Shown here piece after piece: positions 47,401 to 60,988 of a stretch of 64,000 nt of DNA. A program made the translations under genes and the position numbers. Origin of the DNA: Euonymus europaeus (taxonomy: Eukaryota; Streptophyta; Magnoliopsida; Celastrales; Celastraceae); assembly GCA_963580455.1 (NCBI GenBank), contig OY756968.1, forward strand, positions 2,827,544-2,891,543, given 5' to 3'. The stretch's first letter is position 1, and each line of letters starts with the position of its first letter. The notes beneath the pieces were generated by a model, which worked only from the letters and a program-made list of their open reading frames with translations, made no database searches and was not told the origin of the DNA.

Positions 47401-50400
47401 TGCACGTAAATAATATTCCATTCAAGACTAGCTTTTATAATGTGCCTTCATAATTAGAGACATCATGAGAAAAGACTTGTTGATACTGTGTACATCTGTG
47501 TGTGCATACATATAGTGCAGAACGATACTTTCCACAACCTAATCTTTGAAGTACGACCAGATCATAATTTCATATCAACCTTTAGGGTTTATCTTTCCTT
47601 TCCTAACACTAATAGAGCTTCATATATATGACTAACTAAACATATATGTATGCAGCTCATAATGGCTAAGTACTAAATGAAAAACTCTCAGTGGTGGAAA
47701 ATTACCATTGAGCTGGCGTAGAGCCCTATTGTTGTGAAATAGAACGACAACATGCGGAAAAAGTCGAAATGCTGCCCTAATCGATAAATGTCCCTACTTA
47801 GTATCTGCTCCCCATTACCACAAGCCACTTTTGCTTCAAATAGTGAAATTTGGTTGAGTCCGACATCTCGACCTTTACCGACTTGAATATACTCATGGTG
47901 AGTAACATTTCCTTGTCTGAGTGTTGAGTTGAAGCCTAAAGCCAAAAAGCATATCAGGAGGTAGACCATATTGCATGTTTACTTAAATATGATAAATGTT
48001 TTATGAATGCTACCAGAAAAAATGTCCTCACTCAAATTGATACCACGAGAAGCCTTACTGAAGCCACCACGTGTTATGTGGAAAATTCGATCAAACACAT
48101 CTGGATGACCATAGTGAAAACGGATCCTAAAATCATAAGATGATATTAGATGTAAACAAATAGCCTGCACTTATGTGGACGTATAAAAGAAATCTTAAAG
48201 GAATTCCAGTTCAATGGAGGAAATAAATTTGTCTGCTAATTAGCTGCATGATGCCATATTGGTAGCATTGCCATAGATTGAGAGAGAGCATAAAATTCTA
48301 TTATCTATTGGAGCTTCTCTTTCCAACACTTTTGAGAACACTAATGATTTCTTTTTTAAAAAAAACTTTGACAAATTCCACATTGAAATTGCCTCTTTGT
48401 TGCAAAAACAAAACAAAATTTGCCATTGTGACAAAGCATACAAGTATGTACAATTTCCATATCTAATTCAGCGTAGAATTAATCTCTTTAACTAAATAAA
48501 GCCGTAAAACCTAAACTACTTAGGGATTAACTCCAATTCTGCCTAAATATCTACTTCCTTAGATTAAGTGTCCCAGTATCCAATCATCCAACGATCTTAT
48601 CTCAGCAATGTTTATGAAATAAGCAACATTTTCCCTCACAAACTCCTACAATTTTCTACTTCGAAGAAAGTACAGAGGAAGAAAACATACTTCAATGGCC
48701 TCGCTAGAACTCTTTGCCCAATAGTAACCAAGCTTGATTCTTGCATAGACATGAACCAAGCCAAAGAAGATACACTGCAGAGAAGATATGAGAACTTATT
48801 GAAATTCAGAAATACTGGAAATATAGGAAGTACATCAAACAAAGCAGGCAATAGACCTATTCCACAAAAGAGGAGAAAAAGAAACACACAAAGGGTTTAA
48901 CTCAACCTTCCTGTAAAGATATGCTCCCGAACACCTAATATTGTAGGTGGGCGCACTCCATGGTCCTCATTAAATTCTTCTAGAAGGTTACGCATTTTGA
49001 ATGCTTCTTCTAAGTAATTATCCTGCAAGAAAAGTTGAGCACAGGCAAAGAATAAGCCAAATTTGAATGCATATGTGAAATATAAATTTCTGATAGATTA
49101 CCTGGTTCATGTCAATAGTCTGAAGAGCTTCCCCTCGAGTGAAAATTATAGCATGGTTCTGATTTTCAGGCTTTCCTTCTCCTAACTTCACTGGACCCGG
49201 CAATTTTATGCGATAGATTTCCTTTAGAGAATCAAGAAATATAATCAGAACTTTTTTGGGACTGTATGTCAGCGGTTTCTGTTCAGAGTTTGAAGCATAC
49301 CTGGTCAAGATTATTCACTGCTTTGACCAACACTGAATAATAGACCTTCTGTATCTTCCCGCCTTCTCTTTCTTTTTCTTCAACTTCATCAATATATGCC
49401 ACACGAAGAGTGGGATAACTACAAAAATACTTGCAATCAGAGCCTAGAATAACATGAACCACTACCTGAAAGCAGTTCAAAAGATACAATCACAGAAATC
49501 TATTTTGGACAAAGAACATACTTAACCATCAAATTCAAGATGTCTGTCGCATGACGATCTCCATTCCGCTTCTGATTTCCGTAGTTTTGACAGGTAACAA
49601 CATAGGTGAATTTCAAGTCAGCTAATGCCTCTATTTGAGCATTTAGGGATCTTTGGCTATTTTTTTCTTCCTCAGATGGCACTGTGATTGCTTGGTACCC
49701 TTCCAGTATTTCTGTTCATATGACATGAAGTTAGGCAAGCATGTAACCTCAGAGTTCAAATTACTTTGGTAGGCTATTAGCCACATCTCTGTAAATGTCT
49801 ATTTTATCTTTAAATTGAAGCATGACACACAATGGATGTCATTGATTCATTGACATAGTTTTGTCACTCAAGCGAAACCTCAAATTCTGGGGATTCACTC
49901 ATAAAGAGAAGATTTGTGCTGCTTTTTTATTTTTCTTTCAAATGATCTATCTATTGAATTGTCTATGCTTGGTTGTACAAATAAAAGGGAAAATATAGAA
50001 TAAATCAGCGAAAAAGTTCCACTTCAAATTTCGCCACAAGGTGATAATATTCTATCAAGGGTAGAGATTTGCTGCTGTACCCCCTGCATTTTGAAGAGGT
50101 TATTTTCCAATTTTCCATAATCTCAACTTGTAATGCAAACATTCTGATAAAGACCAGGCCTACCACCAAGGCCACCCAAGCCCAACTGACATCCCACGGC
50201 CTACCTGAGGCACACATGGGCCAGCTGTTCCCTAAGCCCAACAGGGCCCAGAGCCATACCCAGAGGCCACAGCCCCTTGGTCCAACGGAGGCCCATGCCT
50301 ACCAATCAAAACCTGGGTAACCATTGAAGGCAGCGGCACCCTTATAAGCCGCACCTTCACACCCACATCTTCCGATGTGGGATCTTATCAATACACCCTC

Positions 50401-53400
50401 CTTCGAGACCAACGCCCACGTTGGTCAAGCACCTAGGCCGATAACCCATTCCGGGCACGAACACCTAGGCTGGCCACTCCGCAGGAGCAGGCCCGAAGGC
50501 GGCACACGACAAGCCCACAGCCAGAGGACGAAGTGCTCTGATACCACTGATAAAGACCAGGCCTACCACCAAGGCCACACAAGCCCAACTGACATCCCAC
50601 GGCCTACCTGAGGCACACATGGGCCAGCTGTTCCCTAAGTCCAACAGGGCCCAGAGCCATACCCAGAGGCCACAGCCCCTTGGTCCAACGGAGGCCCATG
50701 CCTACCAATCAAAAACCTGGGTAACCATTGAAGGCAGCGGCACCCTTATAAGCCGCACCTTCACACCCACATCTTCCGATGTGGGATCTTATCACATTCC
50801 AATGGAGTAAATTGAATAATCTCATGCCCTAAAGTATGGTTTCAACAAAATCATCATTCAGGAGGCAAAAACGATCTTACCAAATTCAGAAGCCATGTCA
50901 AGGAATGCTTGAAGCTTCAGAGCCCGTCTATAATACATCATCCCTCTAACTGAAAGATCAATTGCATTAAGCAAACAGAGAAGAGAATATATGATATGGA
51001 GGAGAAAATGGTGTATCAACTACCAGTTCTGCAAATAGTTTGTCCTCTTAAGGAGACCCAGTGCCGGAGTTGTAAAATGTTCTCTTCATTTTCCCAAACC
51101 TCAGTCTCTTTTTTGCAATTGAGTCTCTCCATGAAGTTATTCCATTCATCTAACAATGTCAAAATAGCTGCTAAATAAGCAACACTTATAATATTGAGCT
51201 TATTCAAAACAAATTTAAACTGCAGTAAATTTGAAGTTTCCATTATTTTTTGTTAACTGTGAAGGGTAAAGCACAGGAATAGTTTATAATAATGCAAACC
51301 TGGGAAAATCTTTTGCAAGTAGAATATGACAGATACTCCGTCTTCGTTGTCCATCTCAAGTTCACTTTTAGAATAGACAGTCTCCTCACTATAGTATGGT
51401 GTCATGACGCTGTCAGAAGATATAAGAATAATTATATGAGTATTTGAAAATCGAGTATGTACATCTACATTATGTCTAATGAGTCAGCTGAGATATATTC
51501 CACAAGAAGTGGCAGCCCAAGGGGAAATGATGTAATAAAAGATTTATTCACAAAAACTCTATACAGAAACATGTTTCTTTTACTCATATTAGAGGAGATA
51601 TAACATTTCATGACTGTGGAACTGATGAAAAATAAATATGAACAAACCTGAATGAGAGCATTTTACGAACACGAGGTGGATGTGGCATATCCATAAACAA
51701 CGAATTTGCAAAGAAGGAAATTCTTCTACGTGCTTCAAGGTTTGTTGGTACTTCAATGGCAGATTCTTTTACTGTCAAAAGAAGATGAAGACGTCCTATC
51801 TGAAAAAATATACACAAAAATATGTATCACTTGTTTAAGAAAATGTAAGGTTCTTCTGATATGATCGTTTTAACAAGAAATACTGATAAAAGAGACATGC
51901 GTTTCCTTATCAACCTGCTCCTCCCACTGTGTTGTTACGACTGGAGGAAATACTATTGCTGGTTTTGCATCAGTGCCAGCAAAGAGTTGCCTTCCAGAGT
52001 CCTTGCCACTATGTCCAAATTCTACTAATTCACTGGAAAGTGTGACAAAAGAATGCGAAGTTAAGTTACTTTTTCAGGGAATTCTTCATTCAAATTGTAT
52101 TGAATTTACTCCAACTTATGCAACAGAGTTCACCAACCGGATCTCATTCACCACCATATCATGAGTCACTACTTCCAACATATCTTGCAGTAACAACACC
52201 ACATTATGCCGATTGGATGGTTCACCATCTTTCTGTAACAGAGAACAAAGTGATCATTTCCAACTTTAAACAAAAGTAAAGACATACTACAGAAGACCAC
52301 AAATTTAAAAGGTTCCCTTTTTTTCTCACCAAAAATCCAACAAGCTCCACAAATTTTTTGCACAGAGTGGACAAGGGAGCCATTCTGAAATTTGCGAGTA
52401 ATGTGTTCTTTGAAATGTTACTCTCAATTTCCTTTATTATGATGCCAATTATCCTGTGGCAATTCAAAAAAACTTATAAGATTCTTGCAATCAAAAAAAA
52501 TATTTTTAACTGGACTGCTAAAGTTTTTATCTTCTAAACAATAGAACATATGTAATCAGAGGATGAACATTTGAGGTGTTATCTAATCCTTAAGCTTGAC
52601 ATGTGATCTAATCCTAAAGCTAGTATAACTTTTATTGTTGGATGTTTACTCTTTAACACTTTCCCTAGTACGCTGGCCTGACTCACCCTTGATTAAGGAA
52701 GATCAGAACTCAAATTGTTAAATTTTAATGGAAGGTGTGAAATGCTTTTAACTCAAAACCTGGTGGTAGTTAAGGGTTCTACTACTAGCTTTAACACTTT
52801 CCCTAGTACACGGGCCTGGCTCACCCTTGATTATGGAAGATCAGAACGTAAAATATTAAATTTTAATAGAAGGAGTAATGCTTTTAACTTAAGGGTTCTA
52901 CTAGCTACCATATGAAATGCAATTTATAACAGAACTTTAAACTTTGGCATAAAATGATAATTCATAACAGTGCATTATAGACTTTATAAAACGTTCCAAG
53001 CTAAACATTGAGGAAGAAGAAGGTCACTAGAGGCAGAATGAATGATAATGTTGATATCAGCTAAAATTTACAGTTCCAATGGAATGGTAGCATAACCTCT
53101 AAATTACTGGGGGAAAAGCTCACATACCTAAGCATCAATCAGAGGGAAATTCTAAAACTCAGATCCAAGGCAAACATAATTAATACAAAAAGACCAAAGT
53201 GCTAGAAACAACCTTTTCTCTTTTTCTCCAACCACCAAAGCATTCAAAACAAGTTTAAAAGATTCATAGCACTCTATCACACCACACTTCATGTATTCAT
53301 CTGCAGAAATTCGCTTCCAAAGGTCAGAGTCCCTAGATCGAAATTGCGCTGCCATGTCCAATGCTATTGGTATCTGCATTATTAGACAAATAATGATCCC

Positions 53401-56400
53401 CAGAATTTTGAAGAGATAAGGCATATAAGGAGTCAAGAATACGATCTAGATGAATTTAGATATAGAAGAGTTGTGCAGACCTTGCTTGCCAACAAAAAAG
53501 GCGGCCACTGAATTATTTTCAGGCTAGGATCTGATGTATAAGGAACTCGTAAGAGATCCATCTCCCTGGAACAAAGAAATACATAGTTCATTTACGACTG
53601 CATCAGAATCAAAATCAGTAGAATGCAAAAGAATAAAACAAATCTTTCTCAGTCACAGGGCATTTCCTATCACTTATGAGATCTTCTTCACGGAAGCAGC
53701 TTATTACTTCATTCCACAGTTGAGCAAATTTCGCAGCTTCACTCCTGCTTGCTGTAACCTGAGAGAGCAAAAATTATAAATTTTGTTTTCTTGTTGTTAA
53801 TCATGGTCAAAATGATCATGGAATTGAGAACAAGATCGTGAAATTTAGTACAAGTGTGCAACCTCAGCGAATCTCTTTGATAAGGAGAATCCTCTTTTCT
53901 GTGTCCTATCAGAAGGAACCAAACATGTGTTAAATGCACCAGGTAAAGACTGGAATCTCGACCTGAGCATGCCCAGAGTTCGTATCTGCACGGAGAGAGC
54001 AGTACGTGGAAATTCACTAGCCAAATAACTTTCAAGTTAGGGTAATCAAAAGCCAATATATAAACAGCTTCTCCTTGAGATAGACCACCCAAAGAAATCC
54101 AATGTGAAAAAGAAAACAAATTAATTGAAAATTTTCAAATACCAATCTAATAGAAAAGACAAGCATTAACACTAAATCAATTCTATTCATTAGGTAAAAG
54201 GGGTTACAGCTAGTGGATCTAAACATGTTTCCTATAAAATACAAAAAAGTTACAGAAAAGAATTATCGAAAGAAAATGAACTCAACAAGTTAGCCTTTGA
54301 AGATGCATCCATTTATGTTTCGCATGTGCAGAATGTGATTTAATTGAAAAACAAAAAGATTACATTTACTATTTCAAATTAAAATTTAAAACATAATAAA
54401 TCATGGAAGTAAATTGAACCGCATCAGGAAGAAGGTAATGCCACATCCCCGGAGACCTACATTGAAGAATATCATAATATTGGGTTTCCATCCTCCTACA
54501 GCCATAGACTGAGCTTCAAAATGATTTTCAGTCCAAGAATGGTTAGAAGATTAAATTTTAATGCAGACCATCATGCTCACTAACGAAGATGAAGTAAAGA
54601 GGAAGCACAATACCTTTTCACCGACAACTAATTCCAATTTATGAATAATTGTATGACTAAATGAATCAGAAAGGCTCACCTCTCCAAGACGATCAAAGGC
54701 CCCAACAAAACCACCGCATACAGTTGAGAAGATGGCATACCAAATTTGAGAGTCCATAAAGTAAACCTACGCGAAATTTCAATCATAGGAACACTTTCCC
54801 GAGGACACTATGTGAAGACTTTGGCTGGAGAAACTGAAAAAAATTGAACTATAAGGAATGATATTGTAAGACTCACCAATATTATGGGCACCCAGAGTGT
54901 CACAACTGCCCCATAGTTGCTTTTAGCTGTTCACACAAAAGTCTTAAATATAATTCTGAATTGAAGTTGAAAATAATTATGAGAATGAAGGAGCTTAGAG
55001 TACCATGCCATTTCCAGTCGATATGCTTGATACTCATGATGTCTTTCGTAGGCTTCACCAGAGGTTTTATCTGCATAAAGACATTAACCAAAGGATCAGC
55101 AAATATCACTTCCCCAACCACCACCACCCCCGTGCCCAACCCGCCCCCGCCCCCGCCACCCCCCCCCCCCCCCAAATCCCCCCACCAACAACGAATCATT
55201 TACTAGAGAAGTAACAAATGCATATGAGATGAACCTGGACAAAATAGCTGAATGCGAATTTGGCGCACAGAAGTAACACCCAAAAGAGAGTGTACCTGAA
55301 TCGAAATATTAAATTTAATCAGCCAAGCAATTTTCAACCACGAGAAGAAAATTCATAACTTTAAACCATCAAAAGTTCAACATGAGATGTGTTCCTTGGC
55401 ACACTCACTTTATAAGTGCAAACTGACTTTCATGCATTCTCCTTCCAATATAAATTCTTGGCTGCAACAAGTAAACAAAATCATATGAGAGACTGAACAA
55501 TAATTGTATTCGTGTTTGATAAAGGTTAACGATGATAATATCGATTCTAGTCTAGCACAATTGTAGACATGAGCACATGATACCGAATTGGATTTAATCA
55601 GGCAATATGTTAAAATGTGTTCAAGAATATGTGTAAGTGCACTTCCGAAACTTCTCGTTTATCATTATTACTACAGCAAGTAATCAGACTGCAATAGAAA
55701 ATATCTTATTTATTAGACAAGTAAGCCTGGAATATGCAAGGTGGAGGAGGCTATTATTGAGGCACAGAAAAAGTAGATACCTGGGACCACCACAAGAAGA
55801 ACCTAACAATGTGCCAGTCTGAGTTTTCAATCCATCGATGGAGCATGGGAAAGGTAAACAACGCAGATGCCAGAAAATTCGGAAGCATATATATTGCCAC
55901 AGCCATGATATATAAAGGGGGAATGCCATTTACTTGATGAAGAACTGACAGCAAATCTTTAATTTTGTTAGGAGACAGAGAGAAAGACTGCAGATAGCAT
56001 AGTGGAAGGATGATACTCCAGGCGAGGCTAACAATTATCTTGAGTACAATTCTTAGCATGTCACTGAACCTCCATCTATGATATCCAGGGAAGTTCAAAA
56101 CAAGGTCCAGCACACCTAAAAAAGCAGAGAAATTGGCAATAAGAAGAAGAAAGTAAAACCAAGTCTTGATAATTCCACTTTCAAAAAAATCATGGGAAAT
56201 GAAGCTCAGTACTGCTGTGGTATCTGTTCATCCTAACATAAGGAAGCTCCTTTTACCAAGTTAAAAGAACCACTCATAAGAGGTTCTATAAAATTCCATG
56301 GACTATGATCAAGGATTATTGTAAGGATCAAGCTCAGAGGTGATTGATTAAGATCAACAAGAAGTGTCTTTCAAAGTCAGTGATTGATTAAGATCAACAA

Positions 56401-59400
56401 GAAGTGTCTTTCAAAGTCAGTACCGAAGCTATCTGTTAGAAACTAATAATATTTACGAATTTTCTTTTTCCAAGAAACAACTGCTTATAGTTCTAGATGT
56501 GTTGAATATTGGAGAACCAGAAATTCGGTTGTTCATAAGTTAAGAGACTACGAAACATGTGCCAAAATTCAGCTATTCAATACTGTAAAATCTTATCGAA
56601 TTAGGTGGCTAAATTGGTAAGCAAACTTTTGTGAAAAAGCAAAGAACCTTCCCAATTAAAGTAATACTTGTCCCAAAAAGCAATTTTTCATCAGTTACCC
56701 AAGAATTCATCACAGTCATCAGATAAGAAACCAGTTAATTTCATCCCCCACTCCTCCTTCTGCCTTCTCTTCGAGCAATCTAAGATGATATGACTGCAGA
56801 AGCTAAGTATATCCTTAAATAAACTGCCACTGCAAAGGCATATTAATAAAATATGTGCTTCTTCAACCTCATAAGTTGACACAATATCAACAAGTCTCTA
56901 GGATATTACTAATATTCTTCGGATACAGGATAAATCTTCATAATGTTCAGTCAAAGGCAAGCCCAATAGTAAAACTTAACAAGTTCAAATAGACTACATT
57001 CAGCTTAAGCATTTAAATTACTAAGTAAAACTATCATACTTTGAAGGAAGCGAAGAAAAGCAGCTGTCATGAAAACACTGGATAAGTGATACAAGATATC
57101 CTTGCGAATGATTTGAGAAATTGAAATTCCATTCCAAGCAACAATGATCATTGCCTGTAATGAAACAGCAGATAATATCAATGAAAAAGGTGCCAAAATC
57201 ACTAGATAAGTTAATGTCAACCTAGTATCTACTTGTTGCGAATGATTACCTGTAGTACTAGGATATAAAATGTCCACAATCGGTCAAAACTACGAAACAT
57301 GTGCCAAAATGATCGGGTTTCAACAAAATTTGATTTCCCTGTGCTTCCATAGTTTCTTTGAGAGACCTTTCTTCCCTGCCATAATAGTTATATTAAGCAG
57401 AGAACCAACATATTAATTAGATATAAGAACTCTGGTATACGAGTACCTGTACAATGTTACGCGTTGATTTAAAAAAATCACCATCAACACACATTGGCCA
57501 CCCAAGAGAGAAGCAATCAGATGACCTGAACAACATTGGTAAAAAGCTAAATAGAACCCAAATGAAGACAAGAGCCAACAAGATTTGTATTGAACTCTGA
57601 TTTTACTAATCCATACGAACCAGAAATACTCATTCAAATCATCATAATTGCACCAAGTCGAGTGAGGAGCTGTTCCATTCTTGCTGTTCTTGGATTCCTG
57701 GAATGTTTATGTGCAATGTTCATATAAGTACATTCCAAAAGTTTGAAACAGAATGCATGGCATGTTAGAATATACCTTTTCAATTACAAGGTAAATGGGT
57801 GTTATAACCTTCCGTAGGAATGCCTCGTCATCTCCTCCGTATGAAGGCTTGATGTTTTCTCCGGTAAAAAGGCTGACATTTCCACCCAATAGACCATGGA
57901 GTTCATATGCCATCTATATGTATTAGGACTTTTCTAGTAAGCTCGTAACAATTAAAAAGTAAGAAATGAAAAAGGACAATATTTAGAAAATTAATGAGCC
58001 CGAGAAGATGTTGGATGGAACTCACATTGTGAAAGATATAGCATAGGCACTCTGGCATGAAGCGAATATTAGCTGCTTCTCCCCATATCAGAAGATATAA
58101 ACCCATATAGAGGATCTTCCTCTGCTGGATTTCTTGCTGGCCCTGGGGGAGCCTATAAGGAAAATAGATAATGCATATTTTATATCATGTCTCATCATCA
58201 CACAAAACAATCTCCACGTTCAGACAGCAAAGCATGTAAGACAGGAAAAAGTTCATAGCAGAACTATGAAGCATAGTATGTTATTTCTCACCACAAACTG
58301 TGCTTTCGTCCCAAGAACTTGCACCATTTTTTGTAATTCTTAAAAAGCTTTTGCATAACTGCATCAACAGCTCGTTCGTCAAGCTGCAAAGAAGGATACG
58401 TTTAACGGTGAGCCAAGTGCGGAAAAAAAACTTGCGAGTTACTCATAATATGGCATGCAAAACAAGCACGAGACCATGACTTTGATATGAAAGTCCATAC
58501 TCAAAACGAATTCTTAGAGTGTCAAAATACATATGCAGATGGCTTGAGTTCTGAAATTGGAATTGAATAAATCATAAAAGACCATAAATCTGTATCTCAA
58601 TACCATATCCATCAACAGGCCGAATGATATGAATAAATTTATATCATCCAATACAAGCAAAGTGAAAAATAGCATGAAGGGCTGGTCAATGCCTTGTTAA
58701 GAGGTTCAGGCTTCGGGTGAAGTCGTATGTGATTATCAGCTAGCAGCAGAATCAAATGCTCTCTCTGATTGCTGACATTGTCTCTCTGCATCACAAACCA
58801 AAACCATTAATAACTATTGGAGGTCATGGAGAGATGGATGTTCTGGGAGCTGATGTGTGGAAAGGTGCGTTATTAACTCGCCTGGAACCCAAACATTGCC
58901 CTAAGCCAATCCAGAAGATCTAGGTCTCTAGCTTTCTGCATGTGTGCCTCAAATGCAAGAGGCCAGTTCAAGCCATGTATGTTCCAAAATGCAGCAACAG
59001 CGGCCTTGGTCTGGCACAAATAGAAAAACAACCTAAGAAGTGTATACTAAGCTAAAAGTTATTAGTGATTTGAAATGAACTTGGTGAGATATAAAACAGG
59101 ACACTGGGACAGAGTAGGAATTTGCTAGCGGTATAAAGAAGAGTAATATATGTGGCACCTCTTCCAGCTGCATGACAGACTGCGAAGCACCCGCAGAATC
59201 CAAAGGAAGAATGTTGTATGGAACATAAATTTTTTTCTTTTCCTGGACATCCCTAGCAGCTGCAATGATCTGGGCACCAAAAAAAACATTGCAAAGAATC
59301 TTTGTATAATTGACTAGTCGTTAAAGCAACTAAAAATGATAAGTCGCACATCATCATACCGCAACACAAATTAAATGGAAACTATGTAAGAGAACTAACC

Positions 59401-60988
59401 TCAGGAGCAATTTCTTCAACTTTCTCAGTCTTATTAACGGCGCAGAGAACTTCAAAAAGCACTCCAGCTGTCTGGTAAGCTTTGTCAAGTTGAGCTCTGT
59501 CAAGTGTAAAAAAGCACCAAAATCTAGTGAAATGTACAGAAACAACAATTTCAAAAGAACAAGGAAAATAGATGGTAATCAAAAGCATGATAACTATGCC
59601 TGTACCTATCTGATTGCTCCCCCTGATCAAGTGCTCTAATGTAATGCTCATAATATTGTTGATAAAAGCTCTCAATTTCCCGTTCGTCAGACTTCTTAAC
59701 CCGAGAGGCAAGACTGGACGCATTGTCCTGAATCAAATAGGAAATAACGAGCTCTAAAAACGCCTCATAATTTGGCAGTTGAAGAAAACAAAATGGCTCC
59801 AGAATAACCTTGTCAGATAAATCTGGTGAACAATATCTAGTTTAATAGGCCTATTAAAACTACTTTCCGAGAGTTGCATTAAAGATCTCCCTCACCGTAG
59901 AATATACAGGAAAGCAAATCTCAGTGAAGTGAAAAGAAAGACCCCAATTGATAATATGGTCAGCATGGGCCGTGACAAAACCTTCGAAATATAATCTCAA
60001 CACCGAACAAAAAAATAGAGTGGGGGTGTGAGCCTGCGAGGTGCGGGTAACTGATAGGCCTGAAGCGCATGCGTTCGGAGGGTTGCGAAGTCATCCCAGT
60101 CCCATCACTCTTTTTAAATCCTTAAAAAATGATTGAAAATGAGGGATTTATTATTATATTAAATATAAAATATCCTTATAATAAAAAGAATTATACATAA
60201 AATTTTTAATCAATCTCTCAATACATTTATGTGCCAAACAACCAAATAAAAATTCATTCTCACAATTCTCTCTCAATCTCTTCCAACCCTCATGCTAAAC
60301 ACAGTTTTGAGTCTTGAGGACTAATAAAAGTATAAAACAGTACCTTCATGCTTCAGTGAGAGCTCCCAATGAAGCCTCGCCATGGAACCAGAAACCCTAT
60401 ATATAAGATGGATGGAGCACAAAGGGGCTCCCTTTGTTTGGGGGCCCAAATGATATTTTACTCTATTTGTATTTATAAAAATAGGTAAAAAGTAAGTGGG
60501 AGGTGAAAAATTTATAATTTATTTAGTAATAGATAACAGTATATCATGTAAAAAATGCAAAAGAGGATATATGAATATCAATTTACATCATCGGTTCTAA
60601 AAGGCATATTTAATCTATTACAAAGAAAATTAGTAAATTACCATCTCTAATAGTTGCAAGAGGCCGGTCTTGAAGTGCCTAACATCACGCCCAGTCGAGT
60701 TGAAATCCAGCCGGTGAGCTTTCTTTAAGGCATAGGAACGACCTATTTCCATCATAAACAAAATTAGGAAACCAGTAGAAAATTATATGGAAAGAAACAA
60801 AAACGGAAGGGGAAACACGTACAGAGATAGGCAACTCGCGGGTGCTCATGCTCGATTTCGGTGGCGATACGAAGGACGGGGGCGATCGAGGCGAGGGAGG
60901 ATGGTACGACCTCGGTGGAGAAGGTGGAGGTGGCAGCGCTACGAGAAGGCTGTCTCGTTGGACCCTGGGGCGCAGACTCCAGGGACAT
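44431..60988 (-). CDS. CALS5: Callose synthase 5 (glucan synthase-like 2), 42 coding exons
   Basis: CALS5 is the plasma-membrane 1,3-beta-glucan synthase needed for the callose wall of pollen mother cells, tetrads and pollen tubes; it uses UDP-glucose. Forty-two exons join in phase into 1910 residues (Arabidopsis 1923). The first is 60823-60988 ([20 protein letters not shown]) and the last 44431-44661 (ending LAGGKMQK). The longest, 45661-46473, encodes [37 protein letters not shown] (with RxTG, suggested for UDP-glucose binding) and SKSWESWW-like residues. Hydrophobic segments cluster at the middle and end, with a long cytosolic loop between them. Oddities: GC donors after 58882 and 58693, a GA in place of the GT donor after 53667, and five residues missing at 54926/55004. 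A TRIM lies in the intron 49712-50880. Confidence 0.93.
46474..47705 (-). other. Large callose synthase 5 intron (1.2 kb)
   Basis: No element is recognised with confidence. Part of it (about 46800-47040) is richer in GC than its surroundings, but I see no inverted or direct termini. Confidence 0.5.
50145..50794 (-). mobile_element. TRIM retrotransposon in a callose synthase 5 intron
   Basis: Two direct repeats of 246 and 247 bases (50145-50390 and 50548-50794) bound 157 internal bases. CATTC at 50140-50144 and again at 50795-50799 is a perfect 5-base target duplication. On the minus strand the 5' LTR begins TGATAAGATCCCACATCGG. It is followed by TGGTATCAGAGCACTTCG, the exact initiator-Met primer site, and the internal part ends in a purine tract AAGGAGGGTGTAT. 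No protein is encoded. The LTRs differ by two substitutions and one A-run change. It lies in the transcribed orientation of the gene and is clearly GC-richer than the intron. Confidence 0.95.
52650..52890. repeat. Imperfect direct repeat in a callose synthase 5 intron
   Basis: TTTAACACTTTCCCTAGTAC followed by GGCCTG, CTCACCCTTGATTA and GGAAGATCAGAAC occurs at about 52650-52760 and again at about 52790-52890. It may be a fragment of an LTR or MITE, but I see no termini. Confidence 0.7.
55111..55185 (-). repeat. G-run cluster in a short callose synthase 5 intron
   Basis: On the transcribed strand this 75-base stretch carries a run of 15 G, a run of 6 G and several GGGGG and GGG runs. It fills almost half of the 164-base intron 55071-55234. 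RNA or DNA G-quadruplex formation is likely from sequence alone. Confidence 0.85.
56341..56420. repeat. Perfect 40-base tandem duplication in a callose synthase 5 intron
   Basis: TGATTGATTAAGATCAACAA begins both at 56341 and at 56381, and the following 20 bases are also identical. It lies in the intron 56116-57039 and looks recent. Confidence 0.9.

Noticed and set aside
48901..48912. A second GA donor in callose synthase 5 after ACAG
   Set aside because: A normal GT donor lies four bases further (GGAAG then GTTGAG) and gives the expected TGSVSSLAW junction in phase.
54900..55206. Open frames rich in Gly (minus) or Pro (plus) over the G/C tract
   Set aside because: They come from the homopolymeric tract inside a callose synthase 5 intron and have no family resemblance.
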